Shown here piece after piece: positions 1 through 9,256 of a stretch of 21,274 bases of DNA. Position numbers and translations under genes: made by a program. Origin of the DNA: Gammaproteobacteria bacterium UBA6173. Lineage in GTDB: Bacteria > Pseudomonadota > Gammaproteobacteria > Pseudomonadales > Pseudohongiellaceae. A model generated the notes under the pieces. The model was given only the letters and a program-made list of their open reading frames with translations. It was not told where the DNA came from and did not search any database. Position 1 is the stretch's first letter. The number at the start of each line of letters is the position of its first letter. The stretch covers positions 1-21,274 of the forward strand of contig DITX01000071.1 in the NCBI GenBank assembly GCA_002422225.1, read 5' to 3'.

Positions 1-759
1 CGTGCGATTCGCAACGCCTCCATGTCACTGGCGTGGGAACGTCCTTGGCCCTGGAAAACAGACCCACTCCAGGCACTGAAAGTGTTGGACTACGGCGACT
101 GCGAAAACACCATGGGCGGTGGTCTGACCAGCGTGAAACATATTGAACAGGGTGTCTCTGATATTCTGAATGCCGGCAGTGCCGCGTTGTTGCTGGGTGG
201 CGATCATTTTGTGACCTACCCCAGCCTGTGTGCGCATTTCAAAAAACACGGCCCGATCAGCCTGATTCACTTTGACGCGCACACCGACACCTGGCCCAGT
301 TCTGGTGAAGGCATTAACCACGGCACCATGTTTTACAAAGCGGCCAAAGAGGGCATTGTGCTGCCCGAGCGCTCAATACAAATCGGTATTCGCACCACCA
401 ATGATGACACCCTTGGTTACGAGATAGCGTCTGCCATTGATGTGCACGAGAACAGCACCGCATCGATTGTGCAGCGTATAAAAGATCGGGTGGGGGATTC
501 ACCCGCGTACATTACCTTTGACATTGATTGCCTTGACCCGGCATTTGCGCCGGGTACGGGTACTCCGGTGCCGGGCGGCCTGTCTTCATTTCAGGCGCTC
601 AGCATCATCCGGGGGCTGGTTGGCATTAATCTGATTGGTATGGATGTCGTAGAAGTAGCTCCAGCCTATGATCATGCTGAACTCACAGCACTGGCAGGCG
701 CGCAGATCGCCATTGAATTGTTGGCTTTGTATGCCGAGTGCCGCGCGGCAAGAGCCTGA
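1..759 (+). CDS. speB: Agmatinase (ureohydrolase), 5' partial
   Basis: Hydrolyses agmatine to putrescine and urea in the cytosol, using a binuclear Mn centre. The frame is open from base 1 and reads RAIRNAS just before the first ATG at 22. That matches the conserved GPxAIRxAS segment of ureohydrolases, so the ATG is internal and the true start lies upstream of the window. The metal-ligand motifs are all visible: GGDH, then FDAHTD, then DIDCLDPAFAPGTGTP followed by GG, and a late EVAP. About 252 residues are present against roughly 305-320 for the family, so some 55-65 N-terminal residues are missing. The neighbouring speA supplies agmatine, which favours agmatinase over arginase, guanidinobutyrase or another ureohydrolase. 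The gap to speA is 61 bp with no obvious terminator, so co-transcription is likely (inference). Confidence 0.93.
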   Translation, partial: RAIRNASMSLAWERPWPWKTDPLQALKVLDYGDCENTMGGGLTSVKHIEQGVSDILNAGSAALLLGGDHFVTYPSLCAHFKKHGPISLIHFDAHTDTWPSSGEGINHGTMFYKAAKEGIVLPERSIQIGIRTTNDDTLGYEIASAIDVHENSTASIVQRIKDRVGDSPAYITFDIDCLDPAFAPGTGTPVPGGLSSFQALSIIRGLVGINLIGMDVVEVAPAYDHAELTALAGAQIAIELLALYAECRAARA

Positions 760-820
760 TTGTGGACGGCTGTTGATCATTTTTTGATCCCTCCGTCCCC
801 TCCCGATAAAAGGAAAACTG

Positions 821-2773
821 ATGACTGATATAACTGCAAAAAATGATAGTGAATGGACAATCGCGGACGCGCAGGAACTGTATGCGCTGGATACTTGGGG
901 TGATGGCTACTTCAGCATTAATGAGAAGGGCCATGTCAGTGTGCGGCCCATCGAGGGTACCGACATCAGTGTCGATCTGATGGATGTCATTGATGAGGCG
1001 CTACAGGATGGCTCAACGCTGCCATTGTTGGTGCGATTTCAGGACATCATCAGTTCGCGGGTCAAAAAGCTTAACCGCAAGTTCCGCGACGCCATTGATG
1101 CCGCGGAGTACCAGGGCAGATACCGGAGTATTTTCCCGATCAAGGTGAATCAACTGCATGAGGTAGTGGCCGAAGTCCTCGATGCTGGCAAGGAGTTTGA
1201 TATTGGGCTTGAATGTGGCTCGAAAGCGGAGTTGATGGCGGCGCTGCCCTTGGTGGGTGTTGATACGTTGTTGCTGTGCAACGGTGTAAAAGACCATGTC
1301 ATGCTGACCATGATGCTGAACGGACAGCAGATGGGGCAGCAGGTGATTCCGATTATTGAAAAATATTCTGAATTTGATCAGCTGATGATTCTGGGTGAGC
1401 AGCGTCAACAAGCGCCACGCCTGGGTGTGCGTGTCAAACTGAATACACGTGGCGCCGGACGATGGCTTGAGTCCGGCGGCTCGCGTTCAAAATTCGGCCT
1501 GACCATTCCTGAATTGGTCAGGCTGGTGAGCGAGCTTGAAAAGAAAAACATGCAAAACTCGCTGGCGCTTTTGCATTTCCATCTGGGTAGCCAGATTTCT
1601 GATATTCAGGTGCTGCGTGCGGCGGTGAAAGAAATCACTCACATTTACGCTGAGCTGATCAAACGTGGTGTGCCCGTCAAATTCCTGGATGTCGGCGGCG
1701 GTCTGGGCGTTAACTATGGCGGTGATTACGACAACCCGGAGTCCTCCATCAACTACGGTTTGCGCGAATATGCCAACGTGGTGGTTTATGCCGTCAAGGA
1801 AATTTGTGATGAACGCGGCGTGCCCTGCCCGACCTTGCTGTCAGAAAGTGGTCGCGCGCTGACTGCGCACCATTCCATGCTGGTGGTGCCGGTTCTGGGC
1901 GTGCATCGTCCGGACAGTCCGCCGGTAAATGATTTGCCACCCGATTCTCCATCGGTAGTGACACGCATGGAAACCTCGTTTGAGGAAGCCTGTGCCACAG
2001 AAGTCACCGGCATTTTGCTGGAGTGTTACCACGATGCGCAGGAAGCCCGCCAGGAAGCTGAGCAAATGGCGCGTCTGGGTTATATGACGCTGGACCAAAT
2101 GGCGCACACCGAAAGTATGTATTGGAGCACGTGTCGCGAGGTGCTGCGTAAACTGACGGCCGCCGAACTGATGCCAGCACCCAATGAACAACTGGCACTG
2201 GAAGAGCAACTCACCGATTTGTATCTGTGTGACTTCTCAGTGTTTCATTCCATCATTGACCACTGGGCCATTGAGCAGGTGTTCCCGGTATTGCCGCTGC
2301 ACAAACATGATCAACGCCCGGAGCGCCGCGCCCAGGTTGTGGATCTGACCTGCGACTCTGATGGCAAGATTGATCAATACGTGGTTGGCAGTGGCAACAC
2401 CAGTTGGCTGCCGCTGCACAAACACCAGCACGGCGAAGCCTACTACATCGGCATTTTTCTGGTCGGCGCTTATCAGGAAATTCTGGGTGACGCTCACAAC
2501 CTGTTGGGTCGTGTTGATGAAGTGCACGTGTATGCCCGTGACGATGAAACCGGCAATTTCTGGATAGAGGAAACTCTCAAGGGCATCAGCACCAAAGAGA
2601 TGTTGAATCAGGTGCAGTACTTTCCTAACGATCTGGATCGTCGTATGACAGAACTGGTGCGCAAACAAATTAATGCCGGCGTGATCAAACCTGCAGAAGG
2701 CACGCGCATTCTGAACAACTACACCAAACGACTTGAAGAAAACACCTATTGCACAACCGAGGTTGTGCGCTAG
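821..2773 (+). CDS. speA: Biosynthetic arginine decarboxylase
   Basis: PLP-dependent decarboxylase of the alanine-racemase-like fold (fold III) that converts arginine to agmatine, the first step of the arginine-agmatine-putrescine route. At 650 residues it is full length for the bacterial SpeA family (about 630-660). The PLP lysine is K108 in FPIKVNQ. A LLHFHLGSQ strand, the glycine-rich phosphate-binding loop DVGGGLGVNYGG near residues 290-302 and ESGRALTAHHS follow. The active-site cysteine is C511 in DLTCDSDGKID. The start is supported by an AAAGGAAAA ribosome-binding stretch just upstream of the ATG. The gene sits directly behind the agmatinase, giving a two-step putrescine operon. Nothing unusual is seen in the protein. 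Confidence 0.96.
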   Translation: MTDITAKNDSEWTIADAQELYALDTWGDGYFSINEKGHVSVRPIEGTDISVDLMDVIDEALQDGSTLPLLVRFQDIISSRVKKLNRKFRDAIDAAEYQGRYRSIFPIKVNQLHEVVAEVLDAGKEFDIGLECGSKAELMAALPLVGVDTLLLCNGVKDHVMLTMMLNGQQMGQQVIPIIEKYSEFDQLMILGEQRQQAPRLGVRVKLNTRGAGRWLESGGSRSKFGLTIPELVRLVSELEKKNMQNSLALLHFHLGSQISDIQVLRAAVKEITHIYAELIKRGVPVKFLDVGGGLGVNYGGDYDNPESSINYGLREYANVVVYAVKEICDERGVPCPTLLSESGRALTAHHSMLVVPVLGVHRPDSPPVNDLPPDSPSVVTRMETSFEEACATEVTGILLECYHDAQEARQEAEQMARLGYMTLDQMAHTESMYWSTCREVLRKLTAAELMPAPNEQLALEEQLTDLYLCDFSVFHSIIDHWAIEQVFPVLPLHKHDQRPERRAQVVDLTCDSDGKIDQYVVGSGNTSWLPLHKHQHGEAYYIGIFLVGAYQEILGDAHNLLGRVDEVHVYARDDETGNFWIEETLKGISTKEMLNQVQYFPNDLDRRMTELVRKQINAGVIKPAEGTRILNNYTKRLEENTYCTTEVVR

Positions 2774-2802
2774 TCGCCACGCATAAACCCAAACAATTTA
2801 CC

Positions 2803-2808
2803 TGGAGA
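2803..2808 (+). promoter_or_regulatory. Ribosome-binding site fixing the VOC gene start
   Basis: TGGAGA lies about 7 nt before the ATG at 2815. It selects that codon over an in-frame ATG at 2749, which lies inside the end of speA and would add 22 residues unlike any VOC N-terminus. Confidence 0.7.
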
Positions 2809-2814
2809 ATACAC

Positions 2815-3195
2815 ATGTTCAGTCACATCATGCTCGGTGCAAATGACATCGAAGAATCAAAAACATTTTATGATGCGGTGCTGGGCGCACTCGGCTGCCC
2901 ACCCGGTTTTGTCGACGACAAAGGCCGCTGTTTCTATCGCACCAAAACCGGCATTTTTGCACTGAGCAAACCCATTGATGGCGAGCCAGCCTGCCACGGC
3001 AATGGCAGCACCATCGGCTTTGCTGCCGACAGCCCGGAAGCAGCTGATGCCTGGCATGCCGCCGGCGTCGCCAATGGCGGTATCACGTGTGAAGATCCAC
3101 CCGGTGTGCGTGAAGGCGCGGACGGCAAGTTGTATCTGGCGTATCTGCGTGATCCGTCAGGCAACAAGATTTGTGCCCTTCACCGGATGGCTTGA
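2815..3195 (+). CDS. VOC (glyoxalase/bleomycin-resistance fold) family protein
   Basis: A 126-residue protein of the vicinal-oxygen-chelate superfamily. The N-terminal beta-alpha unit begins MFSHIMLGANDIEESKTFYD, the usual paired-module opening with a histidine at residue 4. The second module ends YLAYLRDPSGNKICALH, matching the family signature Y-x-x-D-P-x-G-N. The length fits a single-domain VOC protein that would dimerise. The specific reaction cannot be told from sequence. It does not look like classical glyoxalase I, which is longer and has a different set of metal ligands. It starts 41 bp after speA and stops 9 bp before the CoA-transferase, so it probably belongs to the same transcript. 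Confidence 0.85.
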   Translation: MFSHIMLGANDIEESKTFYDAVLGALGCPPGFVDDKGRCFYRTKTGIFALSKPIDGEPACHGNGSTIGFAADSPEAADAWHAAGVANGGITCEDPPGVREGADGKLYLAYLRDPSGNKICALHRMA

Positions 3196-3204
3196 TCAAG
3201 CAAC

Positions 3205-4452
3205 ATGGCCATTATTTGCGCAAGTGCGGCTGAAGCCGTCAAGTCCATCAAATCTGGCGACCGGATCTGGTGCCAGTCCATGGCCGCGACGCCCTATCGC
3301 TTGCTGGAGGCCTTGGCGCAGCACGCACAGCAACTGACAGACGTGCAGCTGCTGCAACTGCACCTGGAGCAGGCTGACGCAGTGTGTGCGCCAGCATTGG
3401 AAGGCCACTTGCGCAATCGTTGTTTTTTTGTGGGGGCCAGTACCCGTGACCTGGTGAATTGCGGGCGTGCTGACTATGTGCCGGCATTTTTATCTGACAT
3501 ACCGCGCTTGTTCCGCACTGGCGATCAGCCCATTGATGTGGCGCTGATTCAGGTGTCACCACCTGACCGTCATGGCAACTGCTCACTGGGCATTTCGGTG
3601 GAAGCCAGCATGGCAGCCTGTGAAATGGCCAGCACCATCATTGCGCAAATAAACCCACAAATGCCGCGCACCCACGGTGATGCCTCGATACCTCTGCGCA
3701 AAATTCATTTTGCAGTGACCCTTGATAGTCCCGTGGTCACTCATGATCCAAAACCGTTTTCCGAGGTTCACAAACGCATTGGTGAAAACGTTGCCGGATT
3801 GATCAAAAACGGCGACTGCCTGCAAATGGGTATAGGTGCCATCCCGGATGCTGCACTGGCGGCATTGCATGGCCACCAACATCTGGGCATTCATACGGAG
3901 ATGTTTTCCAATGGTGTGCTGCCACTGCTGCAGTCCGGCGTGATCGACAATAGTCGCAAGGTGATTCAGCCAGGTAAAACTGTCACCAGTTTTGCAATGG
4001 GTTCGCGGGCGTTCTACGACTTTTTAGATGACAACACCGAGGTGCTGTTTCTGGACGTCGCCTATGTAAACTCTCCTGCTGTTATCCGCAAAAACCCCCA
4101 GACTGTGTCCATCAACAGCGCCATACAGATTGACCTGGGTGGACAGGTGAGTTCCGATTCCATCGGTAACCGCATCTACTCAGGGTTTGGAGGACAGGTT
4201 GATTTTGTGACGGGCTCGCAGTTATCCGCCGGTGGCCGTTCCATTATGGCGTTGCCCTCAACAGCGCAAGGCGGCCGCGAATCACGCATTACCGCCCAGC
4301 TGTCACCCGGCGCGGGCGTGGTTACCTCACGGGCTCAGGTTGATTATGTCGTAACCGAGTACGGCGTGGCGCGTCTGCGCGGCACCAGCCTGCGTGAACG
4401 CGCGCAGTTATTGATTGGCATTGCGCACCCGGATTTCAGAGAGGCGTTGTAA
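3205..4452 (+). CDS. Acetyl-CoA hydrolase/transferase family CoA-transferase
   Basis: A 415-residue cytosolic enzyme of the family that includes 4-hydroxybutyrate CoA-transferase, butyryl-CoA:acetate CoA-transferase and acetyl-CoA hydrolase. It moves CoA between a carboxylate and an acyl-CoA through a glutamyl-CoA thioester. Visible features are the glycine loop MGIGAIPDAAL (about 208-218), GIHTEMFSNG with E232 at the place expected for the catalytic glutamate (reported as E238 in Clostridium AbfT), and the C-terminal domain with SINSAIQIDLGGQV, GFGGQVDFVTGS and VVTEYGVARLRG. The substrate is not determined by sequence. 4-hydroxybutyrate would fit putrescine catabolism, but that is speculation. 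Only 9 bp separate it from the VOC gene and no strong ribosome-binding site is seen, so translation may be coupled. It ends 7 bp from the convergent kinase gene, with no evident terminator between them. Confidence 0.9.
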   Translation: MAIICASAAEAVKSIKSGDRIWCQSMAATPYRLLEALAQHAQQLTDVQLLQLHLEQADAVCAPALEGHLRNRCFFVGASTRDLVNCGRADYVPAFLSDIPRLFRTGDQPIDVALIQVSPPDRHGNCSLGISVEASMAACEMASTIIAQINPQMPRTHGDASIPLRKIHFAVTLDSPVVTHDPKPFSEVHKRIGENVAGLIKNGDCLQMGIGAIPDAALAALHGHQHLGIHTEMFSNGVLPLLQSGVIDNSRKVIQPGKTVTSFAMGSRAFYDFLDDNTEVLFLDVAYVNSPAVIRKNPQTVSINSAIQIDLGGQVSSDSIGNRIYSGFGGQVDFVTGSQLSAGGRSIMALPSTAQGGRESRITAQLSPGAGVVTSRAQVDYVVTEYGVARLRGTSLRERAQLLIGIAHPDFREAL

Positions 4453-4459
4453 AAACAGT

Positions 4460-7400
4460 TTAACCACGATTAACGGCTTGCAATATAGCCAAGGCATTTT
4501 CAAAATCAAAAGCCGCAATCAGACGCAAAAACTCCGTGCCTGATTCCTGCCCAAGCTCAGTCTTTAAAATGACGGCATGACGCATCGCCAGTTCGTTTGC
4601 GTCGATATCACCAGTCTTCAATTTTTCTTTAAGTTCGTGAATGACATTGGCAACAAGCACCGGGATGCTGCTGTCAGAGGGGGGCTGTGCCGCAAGCACT
4701 GACGTCAGGTCGCTCAACAGTTTTTCCAACAAGTCGGCCAGTCGCAGCGCCTGAACTGACAGCTCTGCAGATCCTGACTTTGCATCGTTCTGCACCGTGG
4801 CAGCCGCATCTGACACAGTCAATGCTCCTATATTCCCGGCAGCGCTTTTGAGTGTATGGGCGATACGCTGTATCGCCCGGCTATCGCCGGTACTGGCAAG
4901 GCGGCGCAGACGAGCGGAGTCCGTCTTGTGCTGATCTGAAAACATCGCCATCAACCGTATGACAAACGCTGCCTTGCCTCTTGCCATCATGAGTGCGTGG
5001 TCCAGATCGATGCCGGCAATATTTTTTAATTTTTCCATTGTGTCGTGTGATAGCGGTGACGGTGTCGCCCCATTTCCAGTTATCGAGGCTGGTTTCTCTG
5101 AAGAAATGGCGCTATCCACAGCGGCAGGCAACCACTTGAGAAGCAGCGAGTACAGAATCTCAGGCTCCACCGGTTTGGCTACAAAGTTATTCATGCCCGC
5201 TGAAAAACACGCCAGACGATCTTCCACAAAGGCATTGGCAGTCATGGCGAGGATGGGAATATTTGACCAGCCCTTCAGACGCCTGATTTGTCGGGTTGCC
5301 TCCAGCCCATCCATATTGGGCATCTGTAAATCCATCAGTACCAGATCGTAGCGCTGCGCCCGGGTTTTGGTAACGGCCTCCGCACCATCGGCCGCGGTAT
5401 CTACCGACAAACCCACTGCATAGAGCAGTTCCAGCGCGACTTCGCGATTGATTTCATTGTCTTCCACCAGCAGAACTCTGCTGGAGTGCTGTTGCGCACG
5501 TAGCGTCTGCTCAGCATCACCTGCTTTGGTGTCATCCTGCAAAGCGATGCCATGGCCACGTTGCAGCTTGACGGTAAACCAGAACGCACTGCCTTTGCCC
5601 GGGATACTGTCCACGCCAACGCTGCCGCCCATCAACTCGGTAAGTTGTCGGGTTATGGCGAGTCCCAGTCCGGTGCCACCATATTTTCGTGTTGTGGATA
5701 AATCACCCTGTTCAAAGGGTTGGAACAGATTTTTCAATTTTTCCGGGGCAATGCCCACACCGGTGTCGCTGACCTGAAACCGTATACGTAATCCCTCGTT
5801 GTCTTCATCCAACAGTTCGGCGCTCAGGGTAATAGAACCATTGTCGGTGAACTTGACTGCATTGCTGGCATAGTTCAGCAAGCTCTGACGCAAGCGGGTC
5901 GAATCACCTTTCAGCCAAACAGGTACCGAATCGGTGTCAACGATCACGTCGACACCCTTTGCCGAGGCCTGTTCTTTGATGATTGATCGCACATTGTCGA
6001 GCACTGCTGATAAATGGAAATCCTGGATCTCCAGTTGCAAACGACCAGCCTCGATTTTCGAGATATCCAGAATATCGTTAATGATGGATAACAAGTGCCG
6101 CCCTGCACTGTCAATCTTGTGCAGCTTGTCTACCTGATCTGATGAGGCTGTTTTCCGCACCAGATGTGTGAGGCCCAATATCGCATTCAGTGGCGTTCTT
6201 ATCTCATGTGACATGTTCGCCAGAAATGCACTTTTGGCGGCATTGGCTGCGTCCGCATGTTGTCGGGCATCTTCCAATTCGGAGGTGCGTGTCGCGACCA
6301 GCTCTTCGAGGTGGTGACGGTGTGCGTCAAGCTCCAGCCCAATACGCTTTTTCTCGGTGATATCCTCTTTGATAGCAACATAATGAGTGATCTCACCGGC
6401 CACATTACGCAGCGGTGTCAGTATCGCAAACTCAAGATACTCAGTACCATCTTTGCGTTTATTGTAAAACTCGCCTTTCCAGGGTAGCCCTTTTGCCAGA
6501 TTCGCCCACATTTCCTGGTAAGTCTCGGGTGGCGTTTTGCCAGAATGCAGAATACGCGGGTTTTCCCCCAGCATTTCGTCTTGCGAATACCCGGTCGTGT
6601 TCGTAAACGCAGCGTTTACATATTCGATTTGCGCATGGGCATTGGTAATGACAATACTTTCCGGACTTTGCTCAACAGCCAGCGCAAGCTGTTCAAGCTT
6701 GGTTTGTGCCTTTTTTTGTTCCGTCAGATCGATATCAATGCAGTAAGTTTCCGGCCCGTGCACACCGTCTTGCTGCACGTGACTACTGAACACAGTAATC
6801 GCTGAACCGTCTTTGCGCCGGAGTGTCAGTTCGCCGGAGGGCATCGCTTGACCTCCGATCGTCCACGACTCACTCATCTCAACTACCTGCTGCCGCATTT
6901 CATCAGGGATGATCAGATTCTCAAGCAATTGGCCTTCAGCCTCTTCCCGGGAGAAACCGTACAGACTCTCGCTGGCATGGTTCCAGAAAATGACTCGACG
7001 GTGACGGTCGTATCCCTGAACAGCGATACTCGGGGTATTTTCGAACAAAGTGCGAAAGCGCAGTTCACTGGTTTTCAGTGCCTGCTCTGCCTGTTTGCGG
7101 GCAGTGATTTCCAGCTGTGTGCCGGCCATCCATTCCGGCAATCCCGACTCTGTACGCGACAGGATTCGGCCTCTGTCCAGCACCCATACCCAGCGACCGT
7201 CCTTATGTCGCATCCGTGCTTCGCATTCATAAAATCTGGTTTCACCCGCAAAATGCCGGTTGACCTGTGTCTCAAATATTTGCAAGTCATCTGGATGAAC
7301 CAACTTGTCCCAGATGTTGATGTCAATGGGTGCTAATTCGTTCAGTGTATAACCGATAATATCAGCCCAACGGTCATTGATTCGTAACTCTCCTGTTTGG

Positions 7401-8101
7401 ACATTCCATTCCCAGGTGCCGACATCAGTGGCCCAAATGATGTTGCTCAGTCGCTGTCGATCGGTTTCCAGCTGAACTTTCGCATCTAGCTGATCGCGCT
7501 TGCGATGCAGGTAATCGATCAGCACCATCCCGACAGCCACCGTGAGCAAGGGATACATCAACATCACTGGAAACGAAATGGTCGATAGCACCGTCAACGC
7601 GATCTCGTCTGGCAACGTCAACATCAGAGCCAGCAACACAATATGTACCAGCACGCCCATCAAATAGAGTTCATACCATTTGATGAATTCGATTTTTTTA
7701 TAAAGTAACGCCCGGAAAGACAGTCCTATCAAACCCGATGACAAAACAACGGCCATACCCACAAGTGCCGCTTCTCCACCCAGTGACAACCGGTAAACCC
7801 CCACAATCACCATGGCAATGATTGTTGGCACAGGACCCAGAAATAGTCCGCAAATGGACAGCAGCACTGAGCGGGTATCAAAAATGATGCCAGGCAACAG
7901 GGTTGCACTGATCTGAATGAGCAAAACCCCTACCAGCCCAATCACACAACCAACTATCAGCGAGGGCCAATCTGTCCAGTTTGTGCGTTGGCGAAAAGCA
8001 AGAAATCCGATCAGCTGGATGAGTGCCACCAACAAAATGCCGTTGATTAACAAAGAATAACTGAAGTCAAACAGCGTCGGAGTAATCGCAGTTGTGTCCA
8101 T
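4460..8101 (-). CDS. Membrane hybrid sensor histidine kinase (5TM-PAS3-HisKA-HATPase-REC-Hpt)
   Basis: A very large (about 1213 residues) inner-membrane phosphorelay kinase. Residues 1-205 hold five or more hydrophobic helices with the IIFDTRSVLLSICGLFLGP signature of the 5TM receptor (LYT type) module. Three PAS/PAC domains follow at about 215-335, 350-465 and 475-595. A coiled linker (about 595-625) leads to the HisKA box NMSHEIRTPLN with H632. The HATPase domain has DTGVGIAPEKL and GGTGLGLAI. The REC domain has phosphoacceptor D924 in MDLQMPNMDG, and the Hpt domain has H1082 in AHTLKSAAGNIG. About 100 residues of unassigned helical sequence follow. A GTG at 8107 is an alternative start, but GAAGG at 8107-8111 is correctly spaced only for the ATG at 8101. 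The gene begins right after the HD-GYP regulator stop, so the two are surely co-transcribed and probably translationally coupled. The signal sensed is unknown. The architecture resembles BarA/EvgS-type kinases, but orthology to either is not claimed. Confidence 0.93.
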   Translation of the reverse strand: MDTTAITPTLFDFSYSLLINGILLVALIQLIGFLAFRQRTNWTDWPSLIVGCVIGLVGVLLIQISATLLPGIIFDTRSVLLSICGLFLGPVPTIIAMVIVGVYRLSLGGEAALVGMAVVLSSGLIGLSFRALLYKKIEFIKWYELYLMGVLVHIVLLALMLTLPDEIALTVLSTISFPVMLMYPLLTVAVGMVLIDYLHRKRDQLDAKVQLETDRQRLSNIIWATDVGTWEWNVQTGELRINDRWADIIGYTLNELAPIDINIWDKLVHPDDLQIFETQVNRHFAGETRFYECEARMRHKDGRWVWVLDRGRILSRTESGLPEWMAGTQLEITARKQAEQALKTSELRFRTLFENTPSIAVQGYDRHRRVIFWNHASESLYGFSREEAEGQLLENLIIPDEMRQQVVEMSESWTIGGQAMPSGELTLRRKDGSAITVFSSHVQQDGVHGPETYCIDIDLTEQKKAQTKLEQLALAVEQSPESIVITNAHAQIEYVNAAFTNTTGYSQDEMLGENPRILHSGKTPPETYQEMWANLAKGLPWKGEFYNKRKDGTEYLEFAILTPLRNVAGEITHYVAIKEDITEKKRIGLELDAHRHHLEELVATRTSELEDARQHADAANAAKSAFLANMSHEIRTPLNAILGLTHLVRKTASSDQVDKLHKIDSAGRHLLSIINDILDISKIEAGRLQLEIQDFHLSAVLDNVRSIIKEQASAKGVDVIVDTDSVPVWLKGDSTRLRQSLLNYASNAVKFTDNGSITLSAELLDEDNEGLRIRFQVSDTGVGIAPEKLKNLFQPFEQGDLSTTRKYGGTGLGLAITRQLTELMGGSVGVDSIPGKGSAFWFTVKLQRGHGIALQDDTKAGDAEQTLRAQQHSSRVLLVEDNEINREVALELLYAVGLSVDTAADGAEAVTKTRAQRYDLVLMDLQMPNMDGLEATRQIRRLKGWSNIPILAMTANAFVEDRLACFSAGMNNFVAKPVEPEILYSLLLKWLPAAVDSAISSEKPASITGNGATPSPLSHDTMEKLKNIAGIDLDHALMMARGKAAFVIRLMAMFSDQHKTDSARLRRLASTGDSRAIQRIAHTLKSAAGNIGALTVSDAAATVQNDAKSGSAELSVQALRLADLLEKLLSDLTSVLAAQPPSDSSIPVLVANVIHELKEKLKTGDIDANELAMRHAVILKTELGQESGTEFLRLIAAFDFENALAILQAVNRG

Positions 8102-8106
8102 AAGCA

Positions 8107-8111
8107 CCTTC
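8107..8111 (-). promoter_or_regulatory. Ribosome-binding site choosing the kinase start
   Basis: On the - strand GAAGG overlaps the stop codon of the upstream regulator and lies 5 nt before the ATG at 8101. It abuts the alternative GTG at 8107 and so cannot serve it. This favours the shorter start and coupled translation. Confidence 0.6.
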
Positions 8112-9204
8112 AGTTAGAAACATCCCTATGTCGGGCCGCGATTTCACGAAACATCGCAAAATCCTGCAAAAATGCGTCTACAACATCCGGATCAAAATGT
8201 GTTGCCCGCCCCTGTAAAATGACGTCGCGCGCTTTTTCCAGGGACATGGCGGGTTTGTAAACACGCTCGGTAATCAACGCATCGAATACGTCAGCCACGC
8301 TCATCAGTCTGGCCGACACCGGGATGGCATCCCCCATCAAACGGTCCGGGTAGCCGGAGCCGTCCCAACGTTCATGGTGCCAGTGAGCAATTTCCTTGGC
8401 GACCGCCAGAAACTCAACCGGCTGTTCGATATCACGCTCTGCCTGCTCGATTGCCTGCGCACCCAATGCTGCATGGGTTTTCATTACCTCCCATTCTGAA
8501 GATGTCAGTGGACCGGGCTTCTGCAGAATACTGTCGGGAATGCCTACTTTACCAATATCGTGCAAGGGTGCCGAACGCGTCAACACCTCGATGTAATGGT
8601 CATCCAACAGATGCTTGAACCGTTGGTGATGACGTAGTCGCTGGGCCAATGTGTGCACGTAGGCCTGCGTGCGCAGAATATGGTTGCCGGTTTCCTTGTC
8701 CCGGGTTTCCGCCAGATGCGCCAATGCCCGTACGCTGACCAGTTGCGTCAGATCATTTTCAGCCATGCGCCGGGTGACTTCAGCCTCCAACCAGGCGTTC
8801 TGATCAGCCAACCGATCACGCGCTGTTTTGAGTTCCAGATGCGTGCGAACACGAGCCAGCATAACCTGAGACATGATGGGCTTGGTAATATAGTCGACAG
8901 CGCCCAGTCGGAATCCGCTCACCTGATCCCTCTGACTATCCAGTGCTGTGACAAAAATAACGGGAATGTCGCGCGTGATACTATTTTTCTTTAACTGTTC
9001 CAATACCTGATATCCATCCATATCAGGCATCATGACATCGAGCAGTATGAGCGCTGGGATCGGGTCCTGACGAGCCAACTGCAAGGCCCTTTTGCCCGAG
9101 TTTGCCACCTTGACCTGATAGTCAGAGCGCAAAAGGTCGCCAATCACCGCGATGTTTCCCGGATCATCGTCCACTACCAGTACTGTCAATCCCTGAGCGC
9201 TCAT
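8110..9204 (-). CDS. Response regulator with HD-GYP output (c-di-GMP phosphodiesterase)
   Basis: A 364-residue cytosolic regulator of the RpfG type. The N-terminal REC domain (about 6-125) has the acidic cluster VVDDDPGN, phosphoacceptor D56 in LLDVMMPDMDG and a late K in YITKP. A short linker leads to the HD-GYP domain (about 165-360). The metal-binding HD pair is H215-D216 in HDIGKVGIPD, and the HHERWDGSGYP motif is at 276-286. All signature residues are present, so cyclic-di-GMP hydrolysis is expected (family knowledge). It is the first gene of the - strand pair, and the downstream hybrid kinase is its likely phosphodonor through the kinase Hpt domain. The start codon has only a weak ribosome-binding site. 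It is divergent from the ABC ATPase gene across 224 bp. Confidence 0.93.
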   Translation of the reverse strand: MSAQGLTVLVVDDDPGNIAVIGDLLRSDYQVKVANSGKRALQLARQDPIPALILLDVMMPDMDGYQVLEQLKKNSITRDIPVIFVTALDSQRDQVSGFRLGAVDYITKPIMSQVMLARVRTHLELKTARDRLADQNAWLEAEVTRRMAENDLTQLVSVRALAHLAETRDKETGNHILRTQAYVHTLAQRLRHHQRFKHLLDDHYIEVLTRSAPLHDIGKVGIPDSILQKPGPLTSSEWEVMKTHAALGAQAIEQAERDIEQPVEFLAVAKEIAHWHHERWDGSGYPDRLMGDAIPVSARLMSVADVFDALITERVYKPAMSLEKARDVILQGRATHFDPDVVDAFLQDFAMFREIAARHRDVSN

Positions 9205-9256
9205 AGCAATATCATACGCCCGCTATGGTGATGAGACACTAGTACGATTGGCTAAT

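Noticed and set aside
2749..2814. Upstream ATG for the VOC protein inside speA
   Set aside because: The extra 22 residues do not fit the VOC fold, and a good ribosome-binding site serves the ATG at 2815.
4453..4459. Terminator between the convergent CoA-transferase and kinase genes
   Set aside because: Only 7 bp separate the stops, and no GC-rich hairpin with a T-run is seen nearby on either strand.
6848..7336. 162-codon + strand frame
   Set aside because: A shadow of the PAS region of the histidine kinase on the other strand, with no domain signature.
8102..8107. GTG at 8107 as the kinase start
   Set aside because: The only good ribosome-binding stretch directly abuts it. The ATG at 8101 has proper spacing.
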